This document shows, piece by piece, positions 44,580-51,384 of a DNA stretch of 64,000 bases (positions are counted from its first letter, which is position 1; each line of letters begins with the position of its first letter). The DNA is from SZAS-18 sp038322235 (GTDB taxonomy: Bacteria > Verrucomicrobiota > Verrucomicrobiia > Chthoniobacterales > SZAS-18). The stretch covers positions 62,001 to 126,000 of the forward strand of contig JBBQFQ010000004.1 of assembly GCA_038322235.1 (NCBI GenBank). The letters are read 5' to 3'. Position numbers and translations under genes: made by a program. The notes under the pieces are model-generated. The model saw only the letters and a list, made by a program, of their open reading frames with translations, did no database searches and had not been told where the DNA came from.

Positions 44580-44597
44580 TATGACAAAAGTATGACA
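44580..44597. promoter_or_regulatory. Candidate integrase arm-type sites, right end, overlapping the int promoter
   Basis: Two copies of TATGACA at 44580-44586 and 44591-44597 (11-bp period), in the same orientation as the pair at the left end (12-bp period). They sit directly upstream of the integrase GTG, so bound integrase would also repress its own gene. Confidence 0.6.
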
Positions 44598-44670
44598 GCC
44601 AAACCCGTCCGTCAATGTCCAAAGCGGTCCATTCTACAGAGTAAACGCCCTTCTACTCTGGCGCGGGGAC

Positions 44671-44715
44671 GAAACCTCCGTTCTATCCGTTGAACTACGG
44701 GGACGTTGTGTTTAT
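44671..44715. repeat. Right attachment-site repeat (attR), 45 bp, with a 5' half tRNA-Arg fragment
   Basis: Perfect copy of 35004-35048. It carries only the 5' half of the tRNA followed by element DNA, so it is a fragment, not a gene. The flank to its right resembles the inside of the element's left end. Confidence 0.9.
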
Positions 44716-44742
44716 CAGCTTCGGCGGTGTTTTGCGGCTCTC

Positions 44743-44763
44743 AGTGGGCCCTAAAGTGTGCCC
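44743..44763. promoter_or_regulatory. Paired 9-mers, candidate arm-type sites of a second element
   Basis: AGTGGGCCC (44743-44751) and AGTGTGCCC (44755-44763) repeat with a 12-bp period, at the same 28-base distance from the 45-bp repeat as AGTATGACA in the left end. The shared AGT start and changed 3' half suggest a related integrase with different specificity. Confidence 0.4.
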
Positions 44764-44810
44764 ACCGATTTGTCGCACTTACCCATAGCACACGCTGTTG
44801 CACACGGGGA

Positions 44811-44845
44811 CAAAAACCCGACTGCCCTTTCGAGCTCGGCGGGTG
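44811..44845 (-). terminator. Intrinsic terminator-like hairpin, diverged copy of the one at 35143-35177
   Basis: On the minus strand ACCCGCCGAGCTCGAAAGGG leads into a complementary arm and a TTTTT run. The shared CCCTTTCGAG core, arms and distance to the 45-bp repeat show common origin with the left-end terminator. Confidence 0.55.
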
Positions 44846-44852
44846 GGTGTCT

Positions 44853-44905
44853 ACCCAACACCGTGGCTTGCCGACTTCGCGGCAAAGCACTTCTCAGCGT
44901 TAGGT
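44853..44905 (-). other. attC-like fold-back sequence (possible integron cassette site)
   Basis: Read on the minus strand, it begins ACCTAAC, which fits the attC consensus RYYYAAC and overlaps the stop codon of the small gene at 44900-45004. It ends GTTGGGT, which fits GTTRRRY. The two ends can pair with one G-T wobble, and the inner arms GTGCTTTGCCG and CGGCAAGCCAC pair around a 6-base loop. At 53 bases it is shorter than most attC sites. No integron integrase is in the window. Confidence 0.35.
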
Positions 44906-45004
44906 CTTGAGGCGTGCTCGAGGATTTCGGTAGCCATGCCAGCATACGAAGTCGAGCAGGAATACGCCGACGGGCGCGAAGATGATGGACCAAGCGATTA
45001 ACAT
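44900..45004 (-). CDS. Possible 34-residue membrane peptide
   Basis: ATG 45004 overlaps the stop codon of the preceding small gene. The peptide is mostly one hydrophobic helix (MLIAWSIIFAPVGVFLLDFV) with a basic end (YRNPRARLKT). Its stop codon falls in the first box of the attC-like sequence, as in many gene cassettes. Confidence 0.4.
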   Translation of the reverse strand: MLIAWSIIFAPVGVFLLDFVCWHGYRNPRARLKT

Positions 45005-45201
45005 GTCCGCCTGAAGTACGGCTCCCCGCAAATGTACCAGCTCGCGCTTCCGTCGCCGTTCGTGCATCTGACGCCAAAGACTGGTTCCGAGGTGAGCGTC
45101 GCTACCGTTACGCCAGCTCTTTCGATGGCGGCGCACGGAACATGTCGCGCATCGTATTTTCTACGGATAGCCTTTTGTCCCTCAACTACGGCAGGGTGCA
45201 C
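44998..45201 (-). CDS. Possible small orphan protein
   Basis: 67 residues starting at GTG 45201. The sequence AIRRKYDARHVPCAAIERAG followed by VFGVRCTNGDGSASWYICGE reads like a real compact domain with several cysteines, but I recognise no family. It precedes the 34-residue peptide with overlapping stop and start. Confidence 0.4.
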   Translation of the reverse strand: MHPAVVEGQKAIRRKYDARHVPCAAIERAGVTVATLTSEPVFGVRCTNGDGSASWYICGEPYFRRTC

Positions 45202-45294
45202 CGTCCTTCGCCCAGCGCTTTAAACTGAGCGACGGCGAAGATCTTGGCAAGCGCGCGAATGAGCGGCGCCAGAGCCATTCGCCCCAGTGCCTGG

Positions 45295-45531
45295 TCAGGC
45301 GGAGTTTGGTGGTCGCGGGTGGTTGTCGCGGGTCGCGCGGCGGTAAGAATGCAACCCAGCCAAGATGCCCAACACCGTGCCTGGCAGGTTACGCCAGTCG
45401 AGGCCGATGCCGGTGACAAACGGCGCGCCCGGCGGAAAGAGCATGGCCATGCCCAAGCCGAGGAAGAACGCAGTAAAAAACCAGACGAAAGCGAAGCTCA
45501 TGACGCCGACGATGATGCGGAGAATTTTCAT
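45295..45531 (-). CDS. Small two-span membrane protein (cassette-like orphan)
   Basis: 78 residues from ATG 45531. Hydrophobic segments LRIIVGVMSFAFVWFFTAFF and GLGMAMLF are followed by VTGIGLDWRNLPGTVLGILA and a short basic tail. The start codon is 15 bases after GCGTTGAGC, which fits an integron core site (GTTRRRY); cassette genes often begin this close to the core. No matching complete attC is evident after its stop. Function unknown. Confidence 0.5.
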   Translation of the reverse strand: MKILRIIVGVMSFAFVWFFTAFFLGLGMAMLFPPGAPFVTGIGLDWRNLPGTVLGILAGLHSYRRATRDNHPRPPNSA

Positions 45532-45640
45532 GGAGGCAGATACGCTCAACGCTGACTAACGACCTAAGCTCAGGGATGGCGGCCGTGAGACGCGCCGCTT
45601 GCAACCGCGATGGCGCCGTTCGCTGCGGCGCATGGTCACC

Positions 45641-46114
45641 TCACCGACCTCGTAAACACTCATAAAACTCTTTGTAAGAGTGGCAGCCGCATTCGCAAGA
45701 ACCAACATTGGGTCCAAGTACTCCTTCGCTACTTAAGAATGCCCGAGCCGATCGACCTGCCGCAAGCTCCCAAGCAGCCCGCCAGCCCCCATAAAATCCG
45801 AGCATGGATGCATCGGCCACGGCGCCGAAGATGATGAAGTATCCTACAAGTGCCAGGATATGGTTATCAGTAACGTGCTCATCCCGCGGTTCGGGGAAAA
45901 TGCGCCCGCCGACGCGCGACCGGTGCGCCACGCTTCCCACATGCCTTCCGGCTGGAAGAAAGTGTGTGAACCCTGATTCGTCAGGGTCTGGGAGGGAAGC
46001 GGCCGTGGCTTCGCGGACCTTTCCGTTCCCCAAACCGAACGCAAATGACCCTGCTCCCAGCAAATCACGGTGGACGTAGGCGCAGTCAGTTTCAAGGTCG
46101 GCTAGAAGCGTCAT
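45641..46114 (-). CDS. Doubtful orphan open frame
   Basis: 157 codons with one hydrophobic stretch (ILALVGYFIIFGAVADASML) and a Cys-rich end (GSCECGCHSYKEFYECLRG). Other frames of similar length overlap it, and the region is low in GC, so it may not be a gene. No family recognised. Confidence 0.25.
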   Translation of the reverse strand: MTLLADLETDCAYVHRDLLGAGSFAFGLGNGKVREATAASLPDPDESGFTHFLPAGRHVGSVAHRSRVGGRIFPEPRDEHVTDNHILALVGYFIIFGAVADASMLGFYGGWRAAWELAAGRSARAFLSSEGVLGPNVGSCECGCHSYKEFYECLRGR

Positions 46115-46207
46115 TTGCCCTGCGCGATCGGGTCACAGAATTGGCTACCACCCCCGCAGCGGCCTAAACTGGGCTCGGTCTTTTCCGCCGACTTTTCTTG
46201 CTTCGAG

Positions 46208-46624
46208 TCAAAACCTCCCGAGCCATCGCGCGCTGGCCGAGCCTTCGTGCGGAACGCGACCCAGCCGGCGAAGCACTTCCACGCAATGGCGCCTCGCCGC
46301 GATATACGCCGGGGTTCCGCTTTCGATTGCAGACAGGGCCTTCCGCAGCGGAGTGGGTAGCGCCGCGCGACATTCGTCGCAAAATGATTCGCCGTGCGCG
46401 TGAACTCCCCAGCCGCACGCGCATTTTGCTTTTCGTCCCGGAGCTCCCATGGGCGAGTGTGTTCTCTTGCACACGCGATAGGCAAACCAAAACCGCGTCG
46501 ATTGTTCGCCCGTCACCAGCCGTTCACCTTCGCAAGGGACCGTTCTGCCGATCTGGTCGCCGCACGCGCAATCCGGCGGCGATTGGGCCGAGCAGCCGGG
46601 GACTTTGCCTTCCGACGCCTCCAC
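46208..46624 (-). CDS. Possible small zinc-ribbon protein
   Basis: 138 residues from GTG 46624. Two Cys-rich parts (DCACGDQIG and KCACGWGVHAHGESFCDECR) could bind zinc, followed by a helical segment (LRKALSAIESGTPAYIAARR). Competing open frames on both strands lower confidence. It lies next to the 21-bp repeat array. Confidence 0.4.
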   Translation of the reverse strand: MEASEGKVPGCSAQSPPDCACGDQIGRTVPCEGERLVTGEQSTRFWFAYRVCKRTHSPMGAPGRKAKCACGWGVHAHGESFCDECRAALPTPLRKALSAIESGTPAYIAARRHCVEVLRRLGRVPHEGSASARWLGRF

Positions 46625-46656
46625 GGAGGATCAGCGACACTCCACAGCGAATGAGC

Positions 46657-47415
46657 GAGATGCGCTTTGAACCTAGCGATGATCGGCCACGTCTTCGCGA
46701 GATGGGGGCGGGTCTTAGCGAGAAGCGTGGAGGTCCTACCGAGATGCCGGCAGGGCTTAACGAGATCTCGGCGGGTCTTAACGAGATGCGCGGAGGCCTT
46801 ATCGAGATGTCGGCGGGTCCTAACGAAATGCGGCGGGATCTTACCGACATGCGCGGGAGTCTTAGCGAGATGCCGGCGGGTCTTAGCGAAGGTTGGCGAG
46901 GTGTTCGTAAAGTGCGGAAATGTCTGAGCGAAAGGCCGCCGGGTGTTCTTTAAGACCCAAAATGTCTTAGCGAAGAGCCGCCGGGTCTTCGTTAAGACCC
47001 AAAATGTCTTCGCTAAGACCCGCCGCGTGTTCGTTAAGACCCAAAATGTCTTCGCTAAGACCCGCCGCGTGTTCGCTAAGACCCAAAATGTCTTCGCTGA
47101 GACCCGCCACGTGTTCGCTAAGACCCAAAATGTCTTAGCTAAGACCCGCCACGTGTTCGTTAAGACCCAAAATGTCTTTGCTAAGACCCGCCGCGTGTTC
47201 GTTAAGACCCCACAATGTCTTCGCTAAGACCCGCCGGGTGTTCGCTAAGACCCAAAATGTCTTAGCGAAGGGTTGGCGGATCTTCGCTCAGTGCGGAAAT
47301 GTCTCGACGAAACGCCGGCGGGCGTTCCCTCAGACCCGAAATGTCTTCGCTCAAGACCCGCCGCGACCGCGCCTGAACCCAAAATGGCTTGCGTTCAGCT
47401 GCCGGGCACGCGTTC
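46657..47415. repeat. Array of about 36 degenerate 21-bp tandem repeats in two opposed blocks
   Basis: A strict 21-bp period runs through nearly 760 bases. In block 1 (about 46657-46887) the plus strand carries the core GGGTCTTAGCGA. In block 2 (about 46951-47266) the same core lies on the minus strand and units alternate between two types, making a 42-bp period (CCAAAATGTC and CCGCCGCGTG). Units 46888-46950 resemble units 47267-47329, which adds a higher-order repeat of about 378 bp. Many units can form hairpins (TAAGAC with GTCTTA around CCAAAAT). Stop codons on both strands and a 22-bp unit at 47203-47224 argue against a protein. It overlaps the start of the decayed nuclease gene. Confidence 0.9.
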
Positions 47416-48002
47416 AGAGGGACCCTTGCACAGGCCGCGAGCTCCCGCACCCTGGCGTGTGTTGCGCTTGCCGCGTCCGGATTGATTGTGGCATGCCTCT
47501 CCGCGCAAGATCGCGAACCTGCATGGGCGATTTCGTGGGGCGCCGCTGAGTTCGAGAGGGCAACGGTCGTCGAAGTGCCTGACGGCAACACGATCACGGT
47601 CCGAGGTCTTGGTGGCCATCAACGCAAAATTCGACTGTCCGGTATCGATGTTCCGAAATCCAAGCAGCCGTTCGGTAAAGCCGCGAAAAGTGAAATGTCC
47701 AAGGTGGTGTTGGGCAAAAGGGTCGTGCTCAAGTTGCAGGGCCGTGATCGGTCCAACCTTGAATTAGCCACGGTCTGGTTGCACGAGAGCCCGGACGACC
47801 GCACCGACCACTCCTTGAACTCGCTGATGGCTAGCTGGGGATTCGCTGGGGGTTTTCGCGCCACGACAGATCGGCGACATTCCTGGCGGAGGAAAAGGAA
47901 GCGAGGGCGGCGAAGCGGGGCCTGTGGTTCGACTTGGATTCGACGAATCCGCCGGTGCCGCCGTGGGAATGGCGAGCGGAAAAAGGCCGCGGCGAGCGGT
48001 GA
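47389..48002 (+). pseudogene. Decayed staphylococcal-nuclease-like (thermonuclease) gene
   Basis: The frame encodes a signal or lipoprotein-like start (lipobox-like GLIVAC), then an SNase fold: ATVVEVPDGNTITVRGL, KIRLSGIDVPKSKQPFGKAA and a central LNSLMASWGFA. Near 47875 the reading frame is lost; the expected end AEEKEARAAKRGLWFDLDST and PPWEWRAEKGRG continues in another frame to TGA 48000-48002. The catalytic glutamate normally in DAPE is replaced (DVPK), so activity was probably lost before or with the frameshift. The start is unclear (TTG 47389) because the repeat array runs into it. Confidence 0.65.
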
Positions 48003-48347
48003 TCCTCCCGCACTCTGTTTCGGATTGAAGAAGTGGTGGGAGGCCGTTACCGAAGTTCCATGATCAAGCCCTTCCACGCGGATCCGGTTCCACGACTTCG
48101 CCAACCGTCGCCCCGCGCCTCCCGGACGAGCCCACGGCGCGCCGTTTCGTAGTTGATGTCGGCGTCACTCCAGACGCTCGCCGTGGCGGGACCGTTCCGT
48201 TCCGCCCCGCCCGCCGGCTCAACGTGCCTCGATTTTCCTGTCCTGACGGGACCAGCGAAAAGGCCGAATCGCTCTCCCGCCGCGATTCTCTTGCAACCAA
48301 TTCGGGAACGCCGGGTCTCAAGAGTACCGCCTTCCACCCCGGCTGAG
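48003..48347. other. Region without a convincing gene
   Basis: GC rises again toward the chromosomal level. Open frames on either strand here are shadows with Arg/Pro-rich composition. I see no repeat of the 45-bp att sequence, no tRNA and no strong hairpin. It may contain the unknown right boundary of the accessory zone. Confidence 0.4.
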
Positions 48348-48533
48348 ATGAAAACCTCCCTGATCGCCTCGCTTTTCGGAGTCACGCTCGGGGCGACCGG
48401 TCTCACGATCGCCCAACTCTTTCGCACCACGGCGCGCATTCTTCCCACTCGCGAGACGTGGGCCAAGGCGCCCTCGAGCGATTCGGGGCGCTCTCGCCCG
48501 CGGGCCGCCACGTGGGGAAGATCGCAAGACTGA
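48348..48533 (+). CDS. Possible small membrane-anchored protein
   Basis: 61 residues from ATG 48348: a basic start and one hydrophobic helix (SLIASLFGVTLGATGLTIAQ) followed by a charged tail ending TWGRSQD. Nothing conserved is recognised. Located upstream of the DUF2059 gene on the same strand. Confidence 0.3.
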   Translation: MKTSLIASLFGVTLGATGLTIAQLFRTTARILPTRETWAKAPSSDSGRSRPRAATWGRSQD

Positions 48534-48673
48534 TCCGGGATCTTCGCGGCGCCCCAAGGCGGTGCTGTCCGGAGCTGACTTTTCGATCGCCAAAACCCCG
48601 TCCCGGTGGCCCACGAGACGAGCGCCTGGGCGGGACAGCTTGCCCGGCGAGGGTTGTCGATGTCTCGTGCCCG

Positions 48674-49207
48674 ATGAAGTTGCGTCTCCTTTCGGGCGTT
48701 TGCGCCCTCACCATTCTCCTCACGCAGGCCGCCGCCGGGGCCGTTCCCTCGGACGCATCGATCCGCGAGCTGCTCAAGCTCACCAAAGCGGAAGCGATGG
48801 TCGAGACGATCTTCAATCAGGTCGAGGGAATGCAGAAGCAGCTGCTCCAGCAGATGAGCGCGGACAAGAGCCTGCCGGATGGCCCGACCCTCGCGGAGAA
48901 GGTCCGGACCCGCACGACGGCCGTCATGCGCGCGGAGCTTTCCTGGGACGTACTCGAACCGCTCTATCTCCAGGTCTATCGCGAGACATTCACCGACGAG
49001 GAAGTCGAAGCGATGCTCGTCTTTTACCGCACCCCGCTCGGCCAGTCGGTCCTGAGCAAACTTCCCCAAGTGATGCAGCGCTCGATCGCCGGAGTCCAGC
49101 AACGGATGGAGCCGATCGTGCGCAAGCTCCAGGAGGTCGTCCGTCAGACGGTCGACGACGCGAAGGCCGAGGCCGCGAAAAAGGTACCGGAACCGAAGAA
49201 GCCATAG
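48674..49207 (+). CDS. Secreted DUF2059-domain protein
   Basis: 177 residues. Signal peptide about 1-22 (LSGVCALTILLTQAAAGA), then a helical DUF2059 domain: ASIRELLKLTKAEAMVETIF, FTDEEVEAMLVFYRTPLGQS and LPQVMQRSIAGVQQRM. The domain is common in Gram-negative periplasmic proteins of unknown role. ATG 48674 starts directly at the signal peptide. The Lys/Glu-rich C-terminal tail is typical. Confidence 0.85.
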   Translation: MKLRLLSGVCALTILLTQAAAGAVPSDASIRELLKLTKAEAMVETIFNQVEGMQKQLLQQMSADKSLPDGPTLAEKVRTRTTAVMRAELSWDVLEPLYLQVYRETFTDEEVEAMLVFYRTPLGQSVLSKLPQVMQRSIAGVQQRMEPIVRKLQEVVRQTVDDAKAEAAKKVPEPKKP

Positions 49208-49303
49208 AAGATTGTCGGGGTCACCGGGAGGCCCCCGCAAGCGTCGATCAGGCTTGAACGCGGGCGGCGCGAAACGCGCCGTGCCGCGGAATCGTCGAAA
49301 GCT

Positions 49304-51184
49304 CTACCACACTTCCCCGGGGAAGTACGCGTAGACGCCATTGGGATCATTGAACTTCATCAGCAGGCCGAAGCCGCGCAGTTCCTCACCCAGCATGCGA
49401 ACCGCCGCCGGGACGGGCGGAGGTTCGGGTTCGTTGATCTCGATGCCACAGACCCGGGCGATGCGCGCCTGGCCCTTCATGAGGCCGGCGAAGAACCGCT
49501 CGGGGAAGGTCTTCTCTTCTTCGACCCACCAAACGCGCGAGTCCTTCGGAAGCTGCGCCATCTGCCGGGCCGACGCGATGGCGTCGGTCAGACCGCCGAG
49601 CTTGTCGACGAGCTTGCGCTGCAAGGCATCGGCCCCACTCCAGACGCGGCCACGAGCGATCTTGTCCACGTCGTCGCGCGACATCTTCCGAGCCTCGGCC
49701 ACCCGGCTGAGGAATTCCTCGTATCCGTGATCAATCGCGGACTGGATGATCTTGCCGACCTCGGGCTTGAAGGGGCGATCCGGACGGAGAGCGCCGGAGA
49801 GCGGGGTGGTGCCGACGCCATCGACGTGAACGCCGAGGAAGCGGGACAGCGTCCGATCAAGGCTCGGAAACATCCCGAAGATGCCGATGGATCCGGTAAT
49901 CGTTTCGGGGCTGGCCCAGATTTCATCGGAGGCGGTGGAGATCCAGTAACCCCCGGAAGCGGCGAGCGTTCCCATCGAAACCACCACCTTTTTGCCGGCC
50001 TGCCGTGCGAGCACGAGCTCGCGTCGGATCACCTCCGAGGCAAAGGCGCTGCCTCCCGGGCTGTCCACCCGGAGGACGATCGCTTTCACCTTGTCATCCT
50101 GACGCGCCTTCCGAATGAGCTTTGCGGTCGAGTCGCCGCCGATGACGCCCGCCGGGTGCTTGCCATCGAGGATCTCCCCCTTCGCCACGATCACGGCGAC
50201 GGCATCGCCACTTCCGCGGGATCCCGTCCGGTCTCCGCCCTTCGCCTCGAGATAATCCCGGACCGAGACCTGGTTGAACGACTTCTCCTTTTTGTCCTCC
50301 CCAGCGAGGGCGATCATGCGCGCGCGCAGCTCATCCCGGTAGGCGAGCTTGTCGACGAGCTTCGCTTCGAGAGCCATCTTCGCCGTGTCGCCCTTCAGGG
50401 CGTCCATGCGCTCGCCCATGTGTTCGATGTAGCCCTTGATGTCCTCGGGCTTCAACTTGCGCGCGGCCGCCACGTCGCGGAGCCACGCGCTCCAGAGGTC
50501 GTTGAGCCATTTGGCGTCCGCCTCCTTCGCCTCGGGTGACATGTCATTCCGGAGGTAGGGCTCGACCGCCGACTTATACTCACCCACCCGAAAAACGTGG
50601 ATGTCGATATCGAGGCGGTCGAGGCCGTCCTTGTAGTAATTCCGCCAGCGTCCGAGCCCGTCGAAGAACGCCAACCCTTGAGGCGAGAGCCAGACTTCGT
50701 CCGCCGTGACTGCGAGGTAATACGGCGCCTGCTGGTACGAATCGGCGTAGGCAATGACCTTCTTGCCGCTCTTTTTGAAATCGAGCAGCGCCGCGCGCAG
50801 ATCTTCGAGCTTCGTCATGCCCAGACCGCCGCCGCTCATGTGATTGAGGTCGAGATAGACGCAGGTGATGCGCGCATCGTCCTTCGCGGCAGCGAGCGCG
50901 TCGACGAGATCCTTGAGCAACGTCTCCTCCTTCGGCCCCGAGACCACGCTTTCGAGAATCGCCTGTCCGGAACGCGCCGAGAGTTGCTCGACGAGATCCC
51001 CCTTCGGATCGAGGACGAGGGCGCCCGATGACGGCACCTTCGGCCCGCCCGCCACCATGGCCGCCAGCAAGCCGACGACGAGGGCAAGGAAGAGCAGATT
51101 CAGGGCGACCCGGCGCGAGGCGTCGAGGCCTTGCCAGAATCCGCCAAGGAAGCGACGGGGAAGTGAACGGGGTTTAGGGTCCAT
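49304..51184 (-). CDS. sppA: Signal peptide peptidase SppA, 67K type
   Basis: 626 residues with one N-terminal membrane helix (about 27-47). It has two tandem ClpP-like peptidase domains. The catalytic serine lies in GTLAASGGYWIS of the second domain and the general-base lysine in GEYKSAVEPY of the first, the arrangement of E. coli SppA. VDSPGGSAFASEVI forms the oxyanion region. It degrades cleaved signal peptides in the membrane. Start ATG 51184. Divergent from the hydrolase gene at 51385. Confidence 0.92.
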   Translation of the reverse strand: MDPKPRSLPRRFLGGFWQGLDASRRVALNLLFLALVVGLLAAMVAGGPKVPSSGALVLDPKGDLVEQLSARSGQAILESVVSGPKEETLLKDLVDALAAAKDDARITCVYLDLNHMSGGGLGMTKLEDLRAALLDFKKSGKKVIAYADSYQQAPYYLAVTADEVWLSPQGLAFFDGLGRWRNYYKDGLDRLDIDIHVFRVGEYKSAVEPYLRNDMSPEAKEADAKWLNDLWSAWLRDVAAARKLKPEDIKGYIEHMGERMDALKGDTAKMALEAKLVDKLAYRDELRARMIALAGEDKKEKSFNQVSVRDYLEAKGGDRTGSRGSGDAVAVIVAKGEILDGKHPAGVIGGDSTAKLIRKARQDDKVKAIVLRVDSPGGSAFASEVIRRELVLARQAGKKVVVSMGTLAASGGYWISTASDEIWASPETITGSIGIFGMFPSLDRTLSRFLGVHVDGVGTTPLSGALRPDRPFKPEVGKIIQSAIDHGYEEFLSRVAEARKMSRDDVDKIARGRVWSGADALQRKLVDKLGGLTDAIASARQMAQLPKDSRVWWVEEEKTFPERFFAGLMKGQARIARVCGIEINEPEPPPVPAAVRMLGEELRGFGLLMKFNDPNGVYAYFPGEVW

Positions 51185-51384
51185 GGAGAAAAAGGAAGCA
51201 GGAGGAAGGGCGAAGGGACAGGCTGGCAGTGACGGGCGGTGCCTTCGTTCGACGCCGGGAGCAAGGAGACACTTGAGATCGTGCAGGATTCGCGGGGAAT
51301 CGGGGCGAACGCGCAAGGATCGCGGAGTCGTCTCGTGCCGCTCCGACAGATCCAGTCTGGTGCCGAACCGCGAAGATATGGATC

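Larger units (their letters stand above)
35004..44715. mobile_element. 9.7-kb satellite-like integrated element in tRNA-Arg
   Basis: Bounded by perfect 45-bp direct repeats at a tRNA gene, with a tyrosine integrase at the right end. About 15 genes, all on the minus strand: integrase, unknown, excisionase-like, zinc-finger protein, DnaB-N/AAA protein, unknown, HK97-type capsid, three unknowns, tape-measure-like protein, and three small proteins. There is no terminase, portal, head protease, lysis or tail-tube gene that I can recognise. Capsid and tape-measure genes without packaging genes suggest a phage satellite that relies on a helper, or a reduced prophage. It has a candidate replication/operator region (40639-40676) and paired integrase arm-type sites at both ends. 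Confidence 0.85.
44716..48002. mobile_element. Lower-GC accessory zone, probable remnant of a second related element
   Basis: GC drops by eye to near half, against roughly two thirds elsewhere. The first 130 bases mirror the left end of the 9.7-kb element: paired 9-mers starting 28 bases from the repeat and a terminator starting 96 bases from it (28 and 95 on the left). Beyond lie small orphan genes, an attC-like fold-back, the 21-bp repeat array and a decayed nuclease gene. I find no third copy of the 45-bp repeat, so the right boundary is unknown. Confidence 0.4.

Noticed and set aside
44578..44622. Longer integrase start at 44622
   Set aside because: The extra 15 codons cross the paired TATGACA sites and do not resemble integrase N-termini; GTG 44577 begins at the arm-binding domain.
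44671..44704. Second tRNA-Arg gene
   Set aside because: Only the 5' half is present; the T arm and 3' acceptor strand are missing, so it is an attachment-site fragment.
46943..47227. Protein made of VFVKTQN/VFAKTRR heptads
   Set aside because: The repeat drives the open frame; a 22-bp unit breaks it, stops occur in the other frames, and no start signal or conserved flank is seen.
46657..47415. CRISPR array
   Set aside because: The 21-bp units are contiguous, with no unique spacers between identical repeats, and there are no cas genes.
48047..49240. 397-codon minus-strand frame
   Set aside because: Antisense to the DUF2059 gene, which has a clear signal peptide and domain; the opposite frame has shadow-like composition.
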